The notes: generated by a model not told the origin, from the letters alone. A stretch of 64,000 nt of DNA from Streptomyces flavofungini (GCF_014650815.1 NZ_BMVR01000014.1:62001-126000), one strand, 5' to 3'; counted from the first letter of the stretch, positions 27,301-37,201 are shown. A program made the numbers and translations.

Positions 27301-30300
27301 GAAGGTGAACCAGCTCTGCGCGACATAGTGTCCGGCGGTGCCCGCCATCTGGGCCTGGAAGAACAGGCCGCGCTGGAGCGGGGTGACCGGTGCCGTGCGC
27401 TCCGCCGTGACGGAGGCGTCCGCGACGCGCTCCAGCGCGCTCAGCCAGTGCGCGGTGATCTCGTCGGGGATGCCCTCGGCGAGGGTGAAGGTCGCGTGCA
27501 GGCTGCCGGTCGCGGCGTCGGTCCAGGCGTTGACCTCGACGGCGTACGGACTGCCCTGGTCGCCACCGGTGATGTGCGGCGCCTGCGACTCGCTGCCCCG
27601 GCCGAGGTAGTTGAACAGGACCTGCGGGCGGGCGGTCAGGAGCGGGGCCGTCTGCGGGTTGAGGTACCGGAGTCGGCCGTACGCGACGTGCGCGCGCTCG
27701 TCCGGCTGCCGCTCGGCGACTTCGCGGGCCGCCGCGACGGGGTCGGTGTGCGCGGTGAGCCGCACGGGCGCGATGGCGGTGAACCAGCCGACGGTGCGGG
27801 TGTAGTCGTGGTGCTCGTGGACCGGGACCCGGCCGTGCCGCTCCAGGTCGACCGCGAGGTCGGTGGGCGCGGGCTGGATGTGGGTCAGCGCGGTGCGCAG
27901 CGCGCCGCAGAGCAGCTCGGTGAGGTCGACGCCGAGTGCGGCGGGTGCGGTGCGGGTGACGCGGTCGCTCACTTCGGGGGCGAGTACGACGGTTGTCTCG
28001 CGCAGCGCCTCGGTCGTGGCCGCCCGCTCGGCCCCGGCTTCGGGCAGCAGCGCGGGTGCCTGGAGCGTGGTGATCCAGTGCCCGAGGTCGTCGAGCGCCT
28101 CGGCGGCCTGGAGCGCCTGCGCTTCGGCGTACTCGGCGTAGGACGTGGTCGGCGGCGGCAGGGGCGCCCCGCCCATGGCGGTGGCCAGGTCGTCCAGGAG
28201 GACCAGCCAGGACACGGCGTCGACGGCGAGGTGGTGCACGGTGACGACCAGGGTGCGGCTCGCCTCCAGCCACGAGAACGCGATGACGTTCCCGGACTCG
28301 GGGTCGAGCAGCCCGGCGGCCTCGTTCGCCACGGCCGTCGGGTCCGTGGCCTGGGCCCGTACGACGGTGACGTCGCGGGCGGGTTCGGTGCGCAGGGCCC
28401 ATACGCCGTGCTCCACGCGCAGCGTCATGCGGAGCGCCGGGTGCGCGGCGACGACGGCACGCGCGGCGCGCTCGGCGTCGGCGAATCCGGCGCCTTCGGG
28501 TGCCGTCAGCGTCCTGGCCTGGGCGAACCGGGCGAGCGTGCCGCCCAGTTCGCGCTGGCGCAGGATGATCGGGGTCGGTGTGAGGGGGCCGTCCTCGCGG
28601 CGGGCGGCCGGTACGGCGGGCACGGCCTGCGGGGCGCGCGTCCCCAGTTCTTCGGCGAGCCCGCGTGGCGTCCTGAACAGGAACACGTCCCGGGGAGCGA
28701 TGGTCAGGCCGAGGGCCCTGGCCCGGTTGATCAGCGTGATGGCGACGATGCTGTCGCCTCCGGCGGTGAAGAAGTCGGTGTCGGCATCGACGGCAGCGCC
28801 GGGCAGGGTGTCGGCGAAGATGCCGACAAGGGCGGCGACCGGCGAGGACGCGCCCTCAAGGGGCGCGGGGAACTGCCCGACCAGCCCCCACCGGCCCGCG
28901 GCATCGTCACCGTCCTGCGCGGAGCGCGCCTTGGTGCTCTCGACCAGGGCCTTCCGGTCCAGCTTGCCGTTGACCGTCAAGGGCAGAGCATCGACCCTCA
29001 GCACCCGGGCGGGCACCATGTGGACGGGGAGCTCGGCCGACAGGCGGGTGGCGAAGTCGTCCGGCACGCGGCCCACCACGTGCGCCACCAGATGGTCCCC
29101 GCTGTCCGCCACGGTGACGGCCACGTCGACGACGCCGTCCAGTCGCCGGACGGCACCCTCCACCTCGCCCAACTCGATGCGGAAGCCCTTGAGTTGGACC
29201 TGGTCGTCGGCGCGGCCCGTGAACTCCAGCTCGCCGTCCAGGGTGCGGCGGGCGAGGTCGCCCGTGTGGTACATGCGGGAACCGTCGCCCGCGAACGGGT
29301 CGGCGACGAACCGGCCCGCGGTGAGCCCCGGTCGGCCCAGGTAGCCGAGCGCCACCTGGTCACCGGCGACGTAGATGGCGCCCTCCCGGCCCGGCGGCAC
29401 CGGGCGGAGCCGGTCGTCGAGCAGGTGGGTGACGAGGCCCGGGATCGGGCCGCCGATCGGGGAGACGTCGTCGCCGGGGCCGAAGTCGTCGTCGGTCAGC
29501 ACCCGGTGGGTGACGTGCACGGTCGTCTCGGTGATGCCGTACATGTTGACCAGCTCGGGCGTACCGGTGCCGTGCCGCTCGACCCAGCCGCGCAGCCGCC
29601 CCAGGTCGAGGGCCTCGCCGCCGAAGACGATCCGCCGCAGCGCCGGGACCGGCTCGTCGGCGTGCCGGTCGGCCTCGATGAACTGGTAGAAGGCCGACGG
29701 GGTCTGGTTGAGCACGGTCACCCCGCGCTCGCGGACCAGCTGGTGGAAGTCGACCGGGGAGCGGGTCAACGCGTAGTCGGGCAGCAGCAGTTCACTGCCG
29801 TACGCCAGCGCGCCCCACAGCTCCCAGACCGCGAAGTCGAAGGAGAAGGAGTGGAACTGGACCCACACGTCGTCGGGCCCGAAGCCCATGTCGGGCTGCG
29901 TGTTCGCGAGCAGCGTCACCACGCTGGAGTGCGGGACGACGACGCCCTTGGGGCGCCCGGTCGACCCGGAGGTGTAGATCACGTACGCGGGGTCGTGCCA
30001 GTCGGCCTCGGGCGCGGGCCCGGTGGCGTCCAGCGGCTGTCCGTCCCCCTGGGGCGGCTCCGCGCCCTGGACGATCACACGGGCCGCCACGCCCGCCCGC
30101 GCCAGCAGGTCGGTGAACCGGTCCCGCTGCTCCCGGTCCACGAGGACCACCTGCGGAGCCGCGTCGGTCAGGATGTACTCAAGGCGTTCGTCCGGGTACG
30201 CCAGGTCCAGCGGCACATAGGCACCGCCCGCCGTGACCACCGCGACCAGCGCCACCACCTGCTCGACGGAGCGCGGGACGGCGACGGCCACCCGCTGCCC

Positions 30301-33300
30301 CGGACCGACACCGGCCGCGCGCAGGGCGGCGGCCAACTCCTCCTTCGCAGCAGCCAGTTGACCGTACGTCAGCGAGCGCCTGTCGCCGTCGAGGCCGCAC
30401 TGGGTGACGGCGGTCGCGGCCGGATCGCGGTGCGCGGCGGCGTCGAAGAGACCCGCGAGGGTGGTCGGGGTGAGGGGCGCGGGACGCCGGTCGGCCTCGG
30501 GGGCCAGGTCGTCGACCAGGGTGTCCGGGCGGGTGAGCAGGCCGGTGAGGGTGCGGGTGAAGGTGCGCAGGATGTCCTGGGCGCTCGACTCGCGCAGCAG
30601 CTCGCCGTCGTAGATCAGGTTGAAGCGGGGGCGGCCGTCGAGGGCGCGCTCCACCACGAGCGTCAGCGGGTAGTGCGGGGCGCCCTCGTTGACGATGTCG
30701 GCGATGACGAGGGTGTCGTCGGGGCCGCGCAGGGCGGCCACGTCGGTCGCGACGTCGAACACCACGAGGGTGTCGAAGAGCGAGCCGGAGCCCGTCCGGC
30801 GGCCGATCCGTGCCAGCGAGACGTGCTGGTGCGGCAGCACCGCGCTCTGGTGCTCCCGCACCGAGGCGAGCAGGTCTCGGGCCGTGGTCGTACCGGCCCA
30901 ACGGGCGCGCACGGGGATCGTGTTGATGAACAGACCCACCATGTCCTCGATGCCGGGCACCTCCGCGTCACGCCCGGACACCGTGGAGCCGAACACGACG
31001 TCCTCGCTGTGCAGGATGCCGCCGAGCGTCACCGCCCAGGCGCTGTGCACGGCGACGCTCAGCGGCACCCCGGCCGAGCGGGCGGCCGAGTCGATGTCGA
31101 CGTCGGCGGCCACGTCGATGTCGGCGAACCGGTCGGACGGGGTGTGCCCCTCGGCGACCAGCGACGAGCCGGGCAGCTCGGCCAGCTCGCCGCGCCACAC
31201 CCGGTCGCTCTCGTCGTCGTCGCGTCCGGTGAGCCAGGCCACGTAGTCGGGGAAGCCGCCGTGCGGGTACACGGAGCCCGGCGCGTGGTACTCGGCGAGC
31301 AGGGCGCGCAGCATCGGCGGCACGGACCAGCCGTCGGCGATGATGTGGTGCACGGTCTGCACGAGAACGGTGCGGCCGGAGCCCGCGCGGACGAGCGTGT
31401 ACCGCATCAGGGGCCCGGTGGCCAGGTCGAACCCGGCGCGCCGGTCCCGCTCGGCGAGGTCGCGGATCTCGGCGTCGCCGATGCCGGGGCGGTCCAGCGT
31501 GGTGAAGGGCGCCTCGGCCCCGCCGTCCAGGACGGAGACCACGCGGCCGTCGGCGAGGGCCACGAACCGCGCGGCCAGGTTCGGGTACAGGGCGAGCAGC
31601 CGGGTGGCCGCCGCGGCGAGCCGGTCGGCGTCCACCTCGCCGTCCAGGGTGAGGAGTTGCTGCTCGACGTAGGCGCCCGCCGAGTCGTCGTCGAAGACCG
31701 AGTGGAAGTACAGGCCCTCCTGCAGCGGCGTCAGCGGCAGGATGTCCCGCAGCGCCGGTCCGTCCAAGCCGTCGACGTCGGCCTGTGTGAGCGGCACCAG
31801 GGGGAAGTCGCTGGGCGAGTGGCCGCCCTCGTCGAGCGCGGCGAGCCCGGCCAGGGCCAGCCGGAAGTAGTCCCCGATCGCCGTGATGTCGGCGTCGGTG
31901 AACAGCCCGTCGGGCCAGGAGATGGTGGTGACCAGCTCGTACTCGCCGCCGAGCGCGGCCGGTTCGGCGATCGCGTTGAACTCCAGGGCGCGCGGCAGGC
32001 GCATCCTCGGGTCGCGCTTCTCACCCAACTGTCCGGTGGTGCCCGCGAGTTGCCAGTCCCCGGACGCGCCGGCGTCGAAGCGGCCCAGGTAGTTGAAGAG
32101 CACCTGCGGGGCGGGCGTGCCGAAGTCGGTGTCGGCGAGGTAGCGCAGGGCGCCGTACGAGACGCCGTTGCCGGGCACCCGGGCGAGGTCGTCCTTCACG
32201 GCCTTGAGCGCCGCGGCCAGATAGGCGGGCGCGGTCAGGTCCGCCGCCGTGCCGGGGTCGACGGTCACCGGGAACAGGGTGGTGAACCAGCCGACGGTGC
32301 GCGACAGTTCGGGCTCGAAGCCCGCGGCGCCCGCCACGAAGCGGGCTTCGCGGCCGTGGCCCTCCAGCTCGATGTGGGCGTACGTCTGGTCCTGCCCGAG
32401 GTCGCGGCGCCAGCGGGCGAGGGCGACGGCGAGCGCGGTGAGGAGTACGTCGTTGACGCCCGCGTGGAACTTCACGGGTATCTCGCCGAGGAGCGCGGCC
32501 GTGATCTCGGGGCCGACCGAGACGGTGCGTATCCGCTCGTGCTCGACGGTGTCGGTCTCGGCCAGGGCGCGCCTGGCCACCGGCTGGTCCGGTCCCGGCA
32601 GGGGCTGCTGGAAGTAGGCGCGGTCGGCGTCGAAGTCCGCGCCGCCCAGGAGCTGCGTCCAGCGCCGGAACGACGTGCCCACCGGGGGCAGTTCGATCGG
32701 CGCACCGGACGCGAGCTGCCGCCAGGCCGTGGCCAGGTCCTCCAGCAGGATCCGCCAGGACACGCCGTCGATCACCACATGGTGGACGACCACGACGAGC
32801 TGCCGCTCCGCGCGCCGCCAGACGGCGCGGAGCATCGCGCCGCTGTCGGGGTCGAGCCCGTCGGTGGCGAGCGCGACGCACGCGTCGAGCGGGAGGTCGC
32901 TCTGCCGCCAGACCGGGGCGGTCCGGCCCGCCTCCGGAATGTCGAAGCTCCAGCGGTCGCCGCGTACCAGCGTGGCGCGCAGCATGTCGTGCCGTGCGAG
33001 CACGGCGGTGAGGACCGCGTCGAGGGCGTCGGCGGTGAGGTCCGCCGGGGTGTTCAGGACCACCGACTGCACGAACCCGTCGATCGCGTCCGTGGTCTCG
33101 CCGAGCCACTGCACGATGGGCGAGCCCGCGACGGTGCCGGTCGCGGTGTCGCCGTGGTCCACGGTGGCGACGTCCTCGCGGCTCGCCACCGCCGCGAGGG
33201 CGCCCACGACGCTGTTCGTGAAGATCTGCCGCGCGGTGACGTAGAGGCCGGCGTCGCGCAGGGCGCTCAGGAGCGAGATCGCGAGGATGCTGTCGCCGCC

Positions 33301-35352
33301 GAGCTGGAAGAAGTCCTGGTCGACGCCGACCTCGTCGAGCTGGAGGAGGGTCGCGACGGCCGCGCACACCGCGCGTTCGTTGTCCGTGGCGGGCGCGGCG
33401 ACCGTGCCCGTGCCGACCGTGGGCTCGGGCAGCGCGTTGCGGTCGAGCTTGCCGTTCGCGGTGAGCGGGAACTCCGTCATGACGACGAGGTGGGCGGGCA
33501 CCATGTACTCGACCATGTGCGCGGCGGCCCACGCCTTGACGTCGTCCGCCTTCAGGTCCTCGCTCCCGGCGGCCGGGATGACGTACCCGACGAGGTAGGT
33601 GCCGCCCGCCGTGTTCTTCTTCGCGACGACGCAGGTGTGCCGTACTTCAGGGTGCTCCGCGAGCCCGGCCTCGACGTCCTCGATCTCCAGGCGCATGCCG
33701 CGGATCTTGATCTGGTTGTCGGCGCGGCCGAGGAAGTCGAGCGAGCCGTCGGGGGCGAAGCGGGCGAGGTCACCGGTCCGGTAGAGCCGGGAGCCGTCCC
33801 CGGCGAAAGGATTCGCCACGAACCGGGAGGCCGTCAGGCCGGGCGCGTTGACGTACCCGCGCCCCAGCAGGAACCCGCCCACGTACAGTTCGCCGCCGAC
33901 CCCGACCGGGACCGGGCGCAGCTCGTCGTCGAGGACGTACAGCTGGGTGTTGGGGTTGGCCTTGCCGATCGACGTCGACAGGCGTTCGGCCTCGCCCCGG
34001 TAGATGACGTGGGAGACGCCGATGGTCGTCTCGGCCGGGCCGTAGCCGTGGTACATGGGGATGTCGAGGCGGGTGCGGAAGCGTTCGTACAGCTCCGGGG
34101 TGAGGACCTCGCCGCCGCACCACACGTGGCGCAGGCTGTCGAGGCGGCCGGATTCGCCCGCCATCTCCAGGAGGACGTCCAGCATCGACGACACCAGATA
34201 GGTGAAGGTGACGCGCTGCTCGGCGATGACGCTCAGGAGGTGGTGCGGGTCGCGTTCGCCGCCGGGCCGCAGCACCACCAGCCTGCCGCCGCACACCAGC
34301 GGCAGGAAGATCTCGTTGATGGAGATGTCGAACGACAGCGGCGCCTTGAACAGCGACGCGTCGTCGTGCCCGAAGCCGAGGATCTCGCCGACCTGCCACA
34401 ACAGCCGCTCGCTGATGGCCTCGTGGCGGATCATCGCGCCCTTGGGACGTCCGGTCGAGCCGGACGTGAAGATGACGTACGCCAGGGCGTCGCCGGGGAC
34501 GGTGACGCCCGTCCCGTCCGTGGGGCAGGAGCCGTACTTCCAGTCGCCGAGGTCGACGGCCGCGGCGGCCGGTTCGCTCGCGTCGTGCTCGCCGGAGTCG
34601 TTGAGCTGGACGACGACACGGGCGTCGTCGATGACGACGGCGCGGCGCGCGGCGGGCCACTGCGGATCGAGCGGTACGAAGGCGCAGCCCGCCTGCAGCA
34701 CGCCGAGGAGGCCGATCACCATCTCGGCGGAGCGGCCGAGGGAGATGCCGACGACCTGTTCAGCGGTGAGGCCGCGTTCGATGAGGTGGTGGGCCAACTG
34801 GCTGGAGAGTTCGGCCGCCTGACGGTAGGTCAGCGTTCGGTGCTCGTCGACGACGGCGACGGCGTCCGGCCGGGTCCTGGCCTGCTCGCGGAACATCTCC
34901 ACGATGGTCGGGCGGACCCGGGCGGCGTCGGTGTCGTTCCACTCGGCCAGGGTCTTCAGCCGTGCCGCCACGCCGGACGGGCCGACGGTGCCGAGCGGCC
35001 GGTCCGGGAAGTCGGCGAGGTCGTCGAGCGCGAGCTGCGCGTCGGCCAGGTCGACGTCCTGAGGGACGGCGATGCCCCAGCCGTCCGCGCCGCCCTCACC
35101 GACCCCCCAACCGCCCGGCTCCACCCCGCCGTTGTCGATCCAGCCGAGGACGTCGGCGAAGAGGGTGCCGGGAGCGAGGTCGATGCCGTCGGGGCTCCGG
35201 CCCGTCGCCCAGTACGACAGGGCGAGGGCGCAGGCTTCGGTGATGGTCCGGTCGGAATAGTCGCCCGTGCGCCGGCGCGCGTCGGCCAGGCGGGCGGAGG
35301 AGAGGCGTACGAGACGCGCGCGCGATTCCATCATCGAAGACCCAGCGTTCAT
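24319..35352 (-). CDS. cchH: Coelichelin synthetase, trimodular NRPS
   Basis: The protein has about 3677 residues: A1-PCP1-E1-C1-A2-PCP2-E2-C2-A3-PCP3, with no thioesterase, as in S. coelicolor CchH. PCP serines lie in GGDSI, GGDSI and GGHSM. E motifs are HHVVIDGVSW and HHLAVDAVSW. C1 has HHIIADGWS; C2 has YHLLLWDGWS, with the first His changed but the catalytic second His kept. My reading of the ten specificity positions is DINYWGGIGK (A1), DFWNVGMVHK (A2) and DMENLGLINK (A3). These fit N5-formyl-N5-hydroxy-Orn, Thr and N5-hydroxy-Orn, the building blocks of coelichelin. The start is uncertain: ATG 35352 (MNAGSS) is chosen, with ATG 35334, 35331 and TTG 35376 possible. An iron box lies just upstream, so it can be transcribed separately from cchG. 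Confidence 0.95.
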   Translation of the reverse strand: MNAGSSMMESRARLVRLSSARLADARRRTGDYSDRTITEACALALSYWATGRSPDGIDLAPGTLFADVLGWIDNGGVEPGGWGVGEGGADGWGIAVPQDVDLADAQLALDDLADFPDRPLGTVGPSGVAARLKTLAEWNDTDAARVRPTIVEMFREQARTRPDAVAVVDEHRTLTYRQAAELSSQLAHHLIERGLTAEQVVGISLGRSAEMVIGLLGVLQAGCAFVPLDPQWPAARRAVVIDDARVVVQLNDSGEHDASEPAAAAVDLGDWKYGSCPTDGTGVTVPGDALAYVIFTSGSTGRPKGAMIRHEAISERLLWQVGEILGFGHDDASLFKAPLSFDISINEIFLPLVCGGRLVVLRPGGERDPHHLLSVIAEQRVTFTYLVSSMLDVLLEMAGESGRLDSLRHVWCGGEVLTPELYERFRTRLDIPMYHGYGPAETTIGVSHVIYRGEAERLSTSIGKANPNTQLYVLDDELRPVPVGVGGELYVGGFLLGRGYVNAPGLTASRFVANPFAGDGSRLYRTGDLARFAPDGSLDFLGRADNQIKIRGMRLEIEDVEAGLAEHPEVRHTCVVAKKNTAGGTYLVGYVIPAAGSEDLKADDVKAWAAAHMVEYMVPAHLVVMTEFPLTANGKLDRNALPEPTVGTGTVAAPATDNERAVCAAVATLLQLDEVGVDQDFFQLGGDSILAISLLSALRDAGLYVTARQIFTNSVVGALAAVASREDVATVDHGDTATGTVAGSPIVQWLGETTDAIDGFVQSVVLNTPADLTADALDAVLTAVLARHDMLRATLVRGDRWSFDIPEAGRTAPVWRQSDLPLDACVALATDGLDPDSGAMLRAVWRRAERQLVVVVHHVVIDGVSWRILLEDLATAWRQLASGAPIELPPVGTSFRRWTQLLGGADFDADRAYFQQPLPGPDQPVARRALAETDTVEHERIRTVSVGPEITAALLGEIPVKFHAGVNDVLLTALAVALARWRRDLGQDQTYAHIELEGHGREARFVAGAAGFEPELSRTVGWFTTLFPVTVDPGTAADLTAPAYLAAALKAVKDDLARVPGNGVSYGALRYLADTDFGTPAPQVLFNYLGRFDAGASGDWQLAGTTGQLGEKRDPRMRLPRALEFNAIAEPAALGGEYELVTTISWPDGLFTDADITAIGDYFRLALAGLAALDEGGHSPSDFPLVPLTQADVDGLDGPALRDILPLTPLQEGLYFHSVFDDDSAGAYVEQQLLTLDGEVDADRLAAAATRLLALYPNLAARFVALADGRVVSVLDGGAEAPFTTLDRPGIGDAEIRDLAERDRRAGFDLATGPLMRYTLVRAGSGRTVLVQTVHHIIADGWSVPPMLRALLAEYHAPGSVYPHGGFPDYVAWLTGRDDDESDRVWRGELAELPGSSLVAEGHTPSDRFADIDVAADVDIDSAARSAGVPLSVAVHSAWAVTLGGILHSEDVVFGSTVSGRDAEVPGIEDMVGLFINTIPVRARWAGTTTARDLLASVREHQSAVLPHQHVSLARIGRRTGSGSLFDTLVVFDVATDVAALRGPDDTLVIADIVNEGAPHYPLTLVVERALDGRPRFNLIYDGELLRESSAQDILRTFTRTLTGLLTRPDTLVDDLAPEADRRPAPLTPTTLAGLFDAAAHRDPAATAVTQCGLDGDRRSLTYGQLAAAKEELAAALRAAGVGPGQRVAVAVPRSVEQVVALVAVVTAGGAYVPLDLAYPDERLEYILTDAAPQVVLVDREQRDRFTDLLARAGVAARVIVQGAEPPQGDGQPLDATGPAPEADWHDPAYVIYTSGSTGRPKGVVVPHSSVVTLLANTQPDMGFGPDDVWVQFHSFSFDFAVWELWGALAYGSELLLPDYALTRSPVDFHQLVRERGVTVLNQTPSAFYQFIEADRHADEPVPALRRIVFGGEALDLGRLRGWVERHGTGTPELVNMYGITETTVHVTHRVLTDDDFGPGDDVSPIGGPIPGLVTHLLDDRLRPVPPGREGAIYVAGDQVALGYLGRPGLTAGRFVADPFAGDGSRMYHTGDLARRTLDGELEFTGRADDQVQLKGFRIELGEVEGAVRRLDGVVDVAVTVADSGDHLVAHVVGRVPDDFATRLSAELPVHMVPARVLRVDALPLTVNGKLDRKALVESTKARSAQDGDDAAGRWGLVGQFPAPLEGASSPVAALVGIFADTLPGAAVDADTDFFTAGGDSIVAITLINRARALGLTIAPRDVFLFRTPRGLAEELGTRAPQAVPAVPAARREDGPLTPTPIILRQRELGGTLARFAQARTLTAPEGAGFADAERAARAVVAAHPALRMTLRVEHGVWALRTEPARDVTVVRAQATDPTAVANEAAGLLDPESGNVIAFSWLEASRTLVVTVHHLAVDAVSWLVLLDDLATAMGGAPLPPPTTSYAEYAEAQALQAAEALDDLGHWITTLQAPALLPEAGAERAATTEALRETTVVLAPEVSDRVTRTAPAALGVDLTELLCGALRTALTHIQPAPTDLAVDLERHGRVPVHEHHDYTRTVGWFTAIAPVRLTAHTDPVAAAREVAERQPDERAHVAYGRLRYLNPQTAPLLTARPQVLFNYLGRGSESQAPHITGGDQGSPYAVEVNAWTDAATGSLHATFTLAEGIPDEITAHWLSALERVADASVTAERTAPVTPLQRGLFFQAQMAGTAGHYVAQSWFTFDRRLDTDALAEAMAHVIARHPVVGAGFTTDDDGNPVQVLKAGRRVDVHTVDLATEDEVEALRTRDRDTGFDPGEPPLIRLTVVRLPGDRDGLLLSYHLLLWDGWSREIVLRDLFAAYRAVVAGEPLDATPATPSFEDHARTLAAKDPAVAERFWTEHLAGLPGPTLLAGPAPSLSDDLPSALVQTLSAAQSNLLRDAAKAHGVTLNSILTGAFGLLLGAHTGRSDAVFGVTVSGRDGEGLSDIVGVLLNTVPMWTRARPDATVRAYLEAVQTARVEAMEHEHLGLGEIQRASGQDTLFDNLFVLQNFLDMDAFAEMNSRHGITSVQADDSTHYPFTWVVTPGDRLTVKLEHRDGDTAGARRLLDDYVRVLEDLACWTGPVGALPGLGRQPAADARTDIGTDTVVDRFDQAADRDPQRVALVAHGATMTFAELRDRSRAVAGVLAGRGIGPETNVGLAIPRSLDSIVALFAVLRVGAAYIPLELDHPDERIAAIVADARPDVILTVSAVSPRLTGAVIGTDDLIELDRPLSAAEPFVTFTPDDPDRLRHPAYTIYTSGSTGKPKGVVTEYAGLTNMLINHQRRIFEPVLAEHEHRVFRIAHTVSFAFDMSWEELLWLADGHEVHICDEELRRDAPGLVAYCLEHGIDVINVTPTYAQQLAAEGLLDHPDRRPALVLLGGEAVTPTLWQRLADTEGTVGYNLYGPTEYTINTLGVGTFECQDPVVGVAIDNTDVYVLDPWLRPLPDGVPGELYVAGIGIARGYLGQSAQTAHRFVACPFGAPGERMYRTGDLVVRRPDGNLMYLGRTDQQVKIRGHRVELGEVEAAFAAHAAVRFVAAVAQPDPQVDGAYRLAAYLVLDGSDLAAVAADVGSGLPDFLRPTHYAQVESIPLTVNGKADTKALPEAKPLGALTTAGERGPETETETVVCEFFAEALDLDDDEVSAVSDFVSLGGHSMLAVRLIGLLRREYGPVVTIRDLFTLRTPEAIARHLDDNS

Positions 35353-35393
35353 CGAAGACTCAGCATTTCTTTCCAAGGGCCGAAAGTGAGCCC

Positions 35394-35416
35394 AACCTTA
35401 CTAAGGTTTACCTAAC
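35394..35416 (-). promoter_or_regulatory. Iron box upstream of cchH
   Basis: AACCTTA-C-TAAGGTT is a perfect dyad at 35394-35408, continued by TTACCTAA to give overlapping iron-box halves. It lies 40 bases before the chosen cchH start and runs into the last codons of cchG, giving cchH its own iron control. Confidence 0.8.
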
Positions 35417-37199
35417 TACCTTCTCGCCATGCCCGCCAGAGCCGCGCGTAGCGGCCGCCCAGCGCCACCAGCTCGTCGTGCGCCCCCTGCTCCACGACGC
35501 GCCCCGCGTCCAGGACGGCGATGCGGTCGGCCGCCATCGCCTGGGTCAGCCGGTGCGCCACGAACAACGTGGTCCGGCCCGCGCACGCGGCGAGCACGGC
35601 CCGCTCCAGCTCGGCGGCGCCCTCGCTGCCCGCCTCCGCGGTCGACTCGTCGAGCACCACGACGGGCGCCCGGCCGAGCACGAGCCGGGCCAGGGCGATA
35701 TGGGCGACCTTGGTGACGTCCAGGCGCTCGCCGCCCTCGCCGACCAGGGTGTGCAGGCCCTCGGGCAGCGCGTCGACCCAGCCGTCGGCGCCGACCGTGC
35801 GCAGCGCGTCCATCAGCTCCGCGTCGGTCGCCTCCGGCGCGGCCAGGCGCAGGTCGTCGGCGAGCGGACCGGAGAACACATGCGTCTCCTGCGTCAGGAT
35901 GCTCACCAGGGCCCGCGCCCCGGCCTCGTCGAGACCGGCCAGGTCGGTCGACCCGATGCGCACCGATCCGGACTGCGGGGTCCCGATGCCCGCGATCAGC
36001 GCCGCGAGGGTCGACTTGCCCGCGCCCGTCGCGCCCACCAGGGCGAGCGAACCGCCTGCCGGGATCGTCAGGTCGACGTCCCTGAGGACCGGTTCCTCGG
36101 TGTCGGGATAGCTGAAGGTCAGCCCCGCCACGGTCACCGGGTACGACAGGGCTTCAGCCGAGGCGACGGCCGTGTCGCCCACGAGCCGCTCCTCCGCCTC
36201 CTCCCCGAGGACCCCGACGAGGCGGGTGAGGCTCGCGCCGGACTTCTGCGCCTCGTCGAAGGTGAACATGATGGCGCCCAGGGGGGTGAAGAGCCGGTGG
36301 AACATCAGCGGGGCCGCCGACACCTGGCCGAGGGTCGCGGCGTCGGCCTCCAGCAGGGCGTACCCCACCACGATGATGAGGACGAGCCCGATGAACTCGG
36401 CACGGTTCTCGCGGCCGACGAACCGGCCGAAGAACCGGAACACCTCGACGCCGTAGTTGCGCACCCGCCACGACTCGTCGGTGACCTGCTCGCGGAAGGT
36501 GTCCTCCAGGCGGTACGCCCGGACCGTGTCGATGCCGTTGAGTCCGCTGATCAGCGCCTGCGCGCGGTCGGCCTGGGCCACCCGCTGCTTGCGGTAGAGC
36601 GGCGCCGACCGGGGCAGGTACCAGCGCAGGGCCAGGGCGTACGCGGGCAGCGCGCCGGCGCCCGCGAGGCCGAGCCGCCAGTCGAGACCGAACATGCCGA
36701 CCGTGGCGATGAAGACCAGGACGCCCGCGGAGAACACCGTGGGGATGGCCATGCGGATGCCCTTGGAGAGGACGGCCACGTCGTCACCGACCCGGGACAG
36801 CACGTCCCCGCGGCCGACCTGCTCGATCCGCGCACTCGGCATCCCGAGGACCGAACGGACGGCGCTTTCGCGCAGCCGCGCGAGCAGATCCGCGCCGAGC
36901 CGTCCGATGAGATAGGTCGAGACCGCGGTGGCCACCGCGCCGAGCAGCGCGGCAGCCACCATCAGCACGCCGACCTTGAGGAGCATCGAGCGCGACTCAC
37001 CCTCGACCACCCCGTCGACCACCCGGCCGAGCAGGAGCACGGGGAGCACCTGGAGCGCCGCCCCGGCCACCGTGGTGAGCACGGTGGCCACCGTCAGCCA
37101 GGGCACTTCACGGCAGTGCGCCGTGACCCAGCGGGTGGCCTCGCGTCCGGTCGCCGTGCGCAGGGTCGCCGGGACGACCCTCGTGTCGGTAGTGCTCAC
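35412..37199 (-). CDS. cchG: Coelichelin-type ABC exporter half with intact Walker motifs
   Basis: The protein has 595 residues: six exporter-type membrane helices (about 35-320) and an ATPase. Walker A GATGAGKST, Walker B VVVLDEST and the switch His (VAHRLTQ) are intact. The signature LSGGQ is replaced by a GERLDVTKV-like stretch. CchI has the intact signature and broken Walker motifs, so CchG and CchI complement each other in one heterodimeric exporter for siderophore release. GTG at 37199 lies two bases after the cchF stop. It is encoded next to cchH on the same strand. Confidence 0.9.
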   Translation of the reverse strand: MSTTDTRVVPATLRTATGREATRWVTAHCREVPWLTVATVLTTVAGAALQVLPVLLLGRVVDGVVEGESRSMLLKVGVLMVAAALLGAVATAVSTYLIGRLGADLLARLRESAVRSVLGMPSARIEQVGRGDVLSRVGDDVAVLSKGIRMAIPTVFSAGVLVFIATVGMFGLDWRLGLAGAGALPAYALALRWYLPRSAPLYRKQRVAQADRAQALISGLNGIDTVRAYRLEDTFREQVTDESWRVRNYGVEVFRFFGRFVGRENRAEFIGLVLIIVVGYALLEADAATLGQVSAAPLMFHRLFTPLGAIMFTFDEAQKSGASLTRLVGVLGEEAEERLVGDTAVASAEALSYPVTVAGLTFSYPDTEEPVLRDVDLTIPAGGSLALVGATGAGKSTLAALIAGIGTPQSGSVRIGSTDLAGLDEAGARALVSILTQETHVFSGPLADDLRLAAPEATDAELMDALRTVGADGWVDALPEGLHTLVGEGGERLDVTKVAHIALARLVLGRAPVVVLDESTAEAGSEGAAELERAVLAACAGRTTLFVAHRLTQAMAADRIAVLDAGRVVEQGAHDELVALGGRYARLWRAWREGS

Positions 37200-37201
37200 A
37201 C

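Noticed and set aside
23668..35415. A 3915-codon plus-strand open frame opposite cchH and cchI
   Set aside because: Same reason: it is the mirror of the synthetase, with no ribosome site, no motifs and repetitive Gly/Arg/Val composition.
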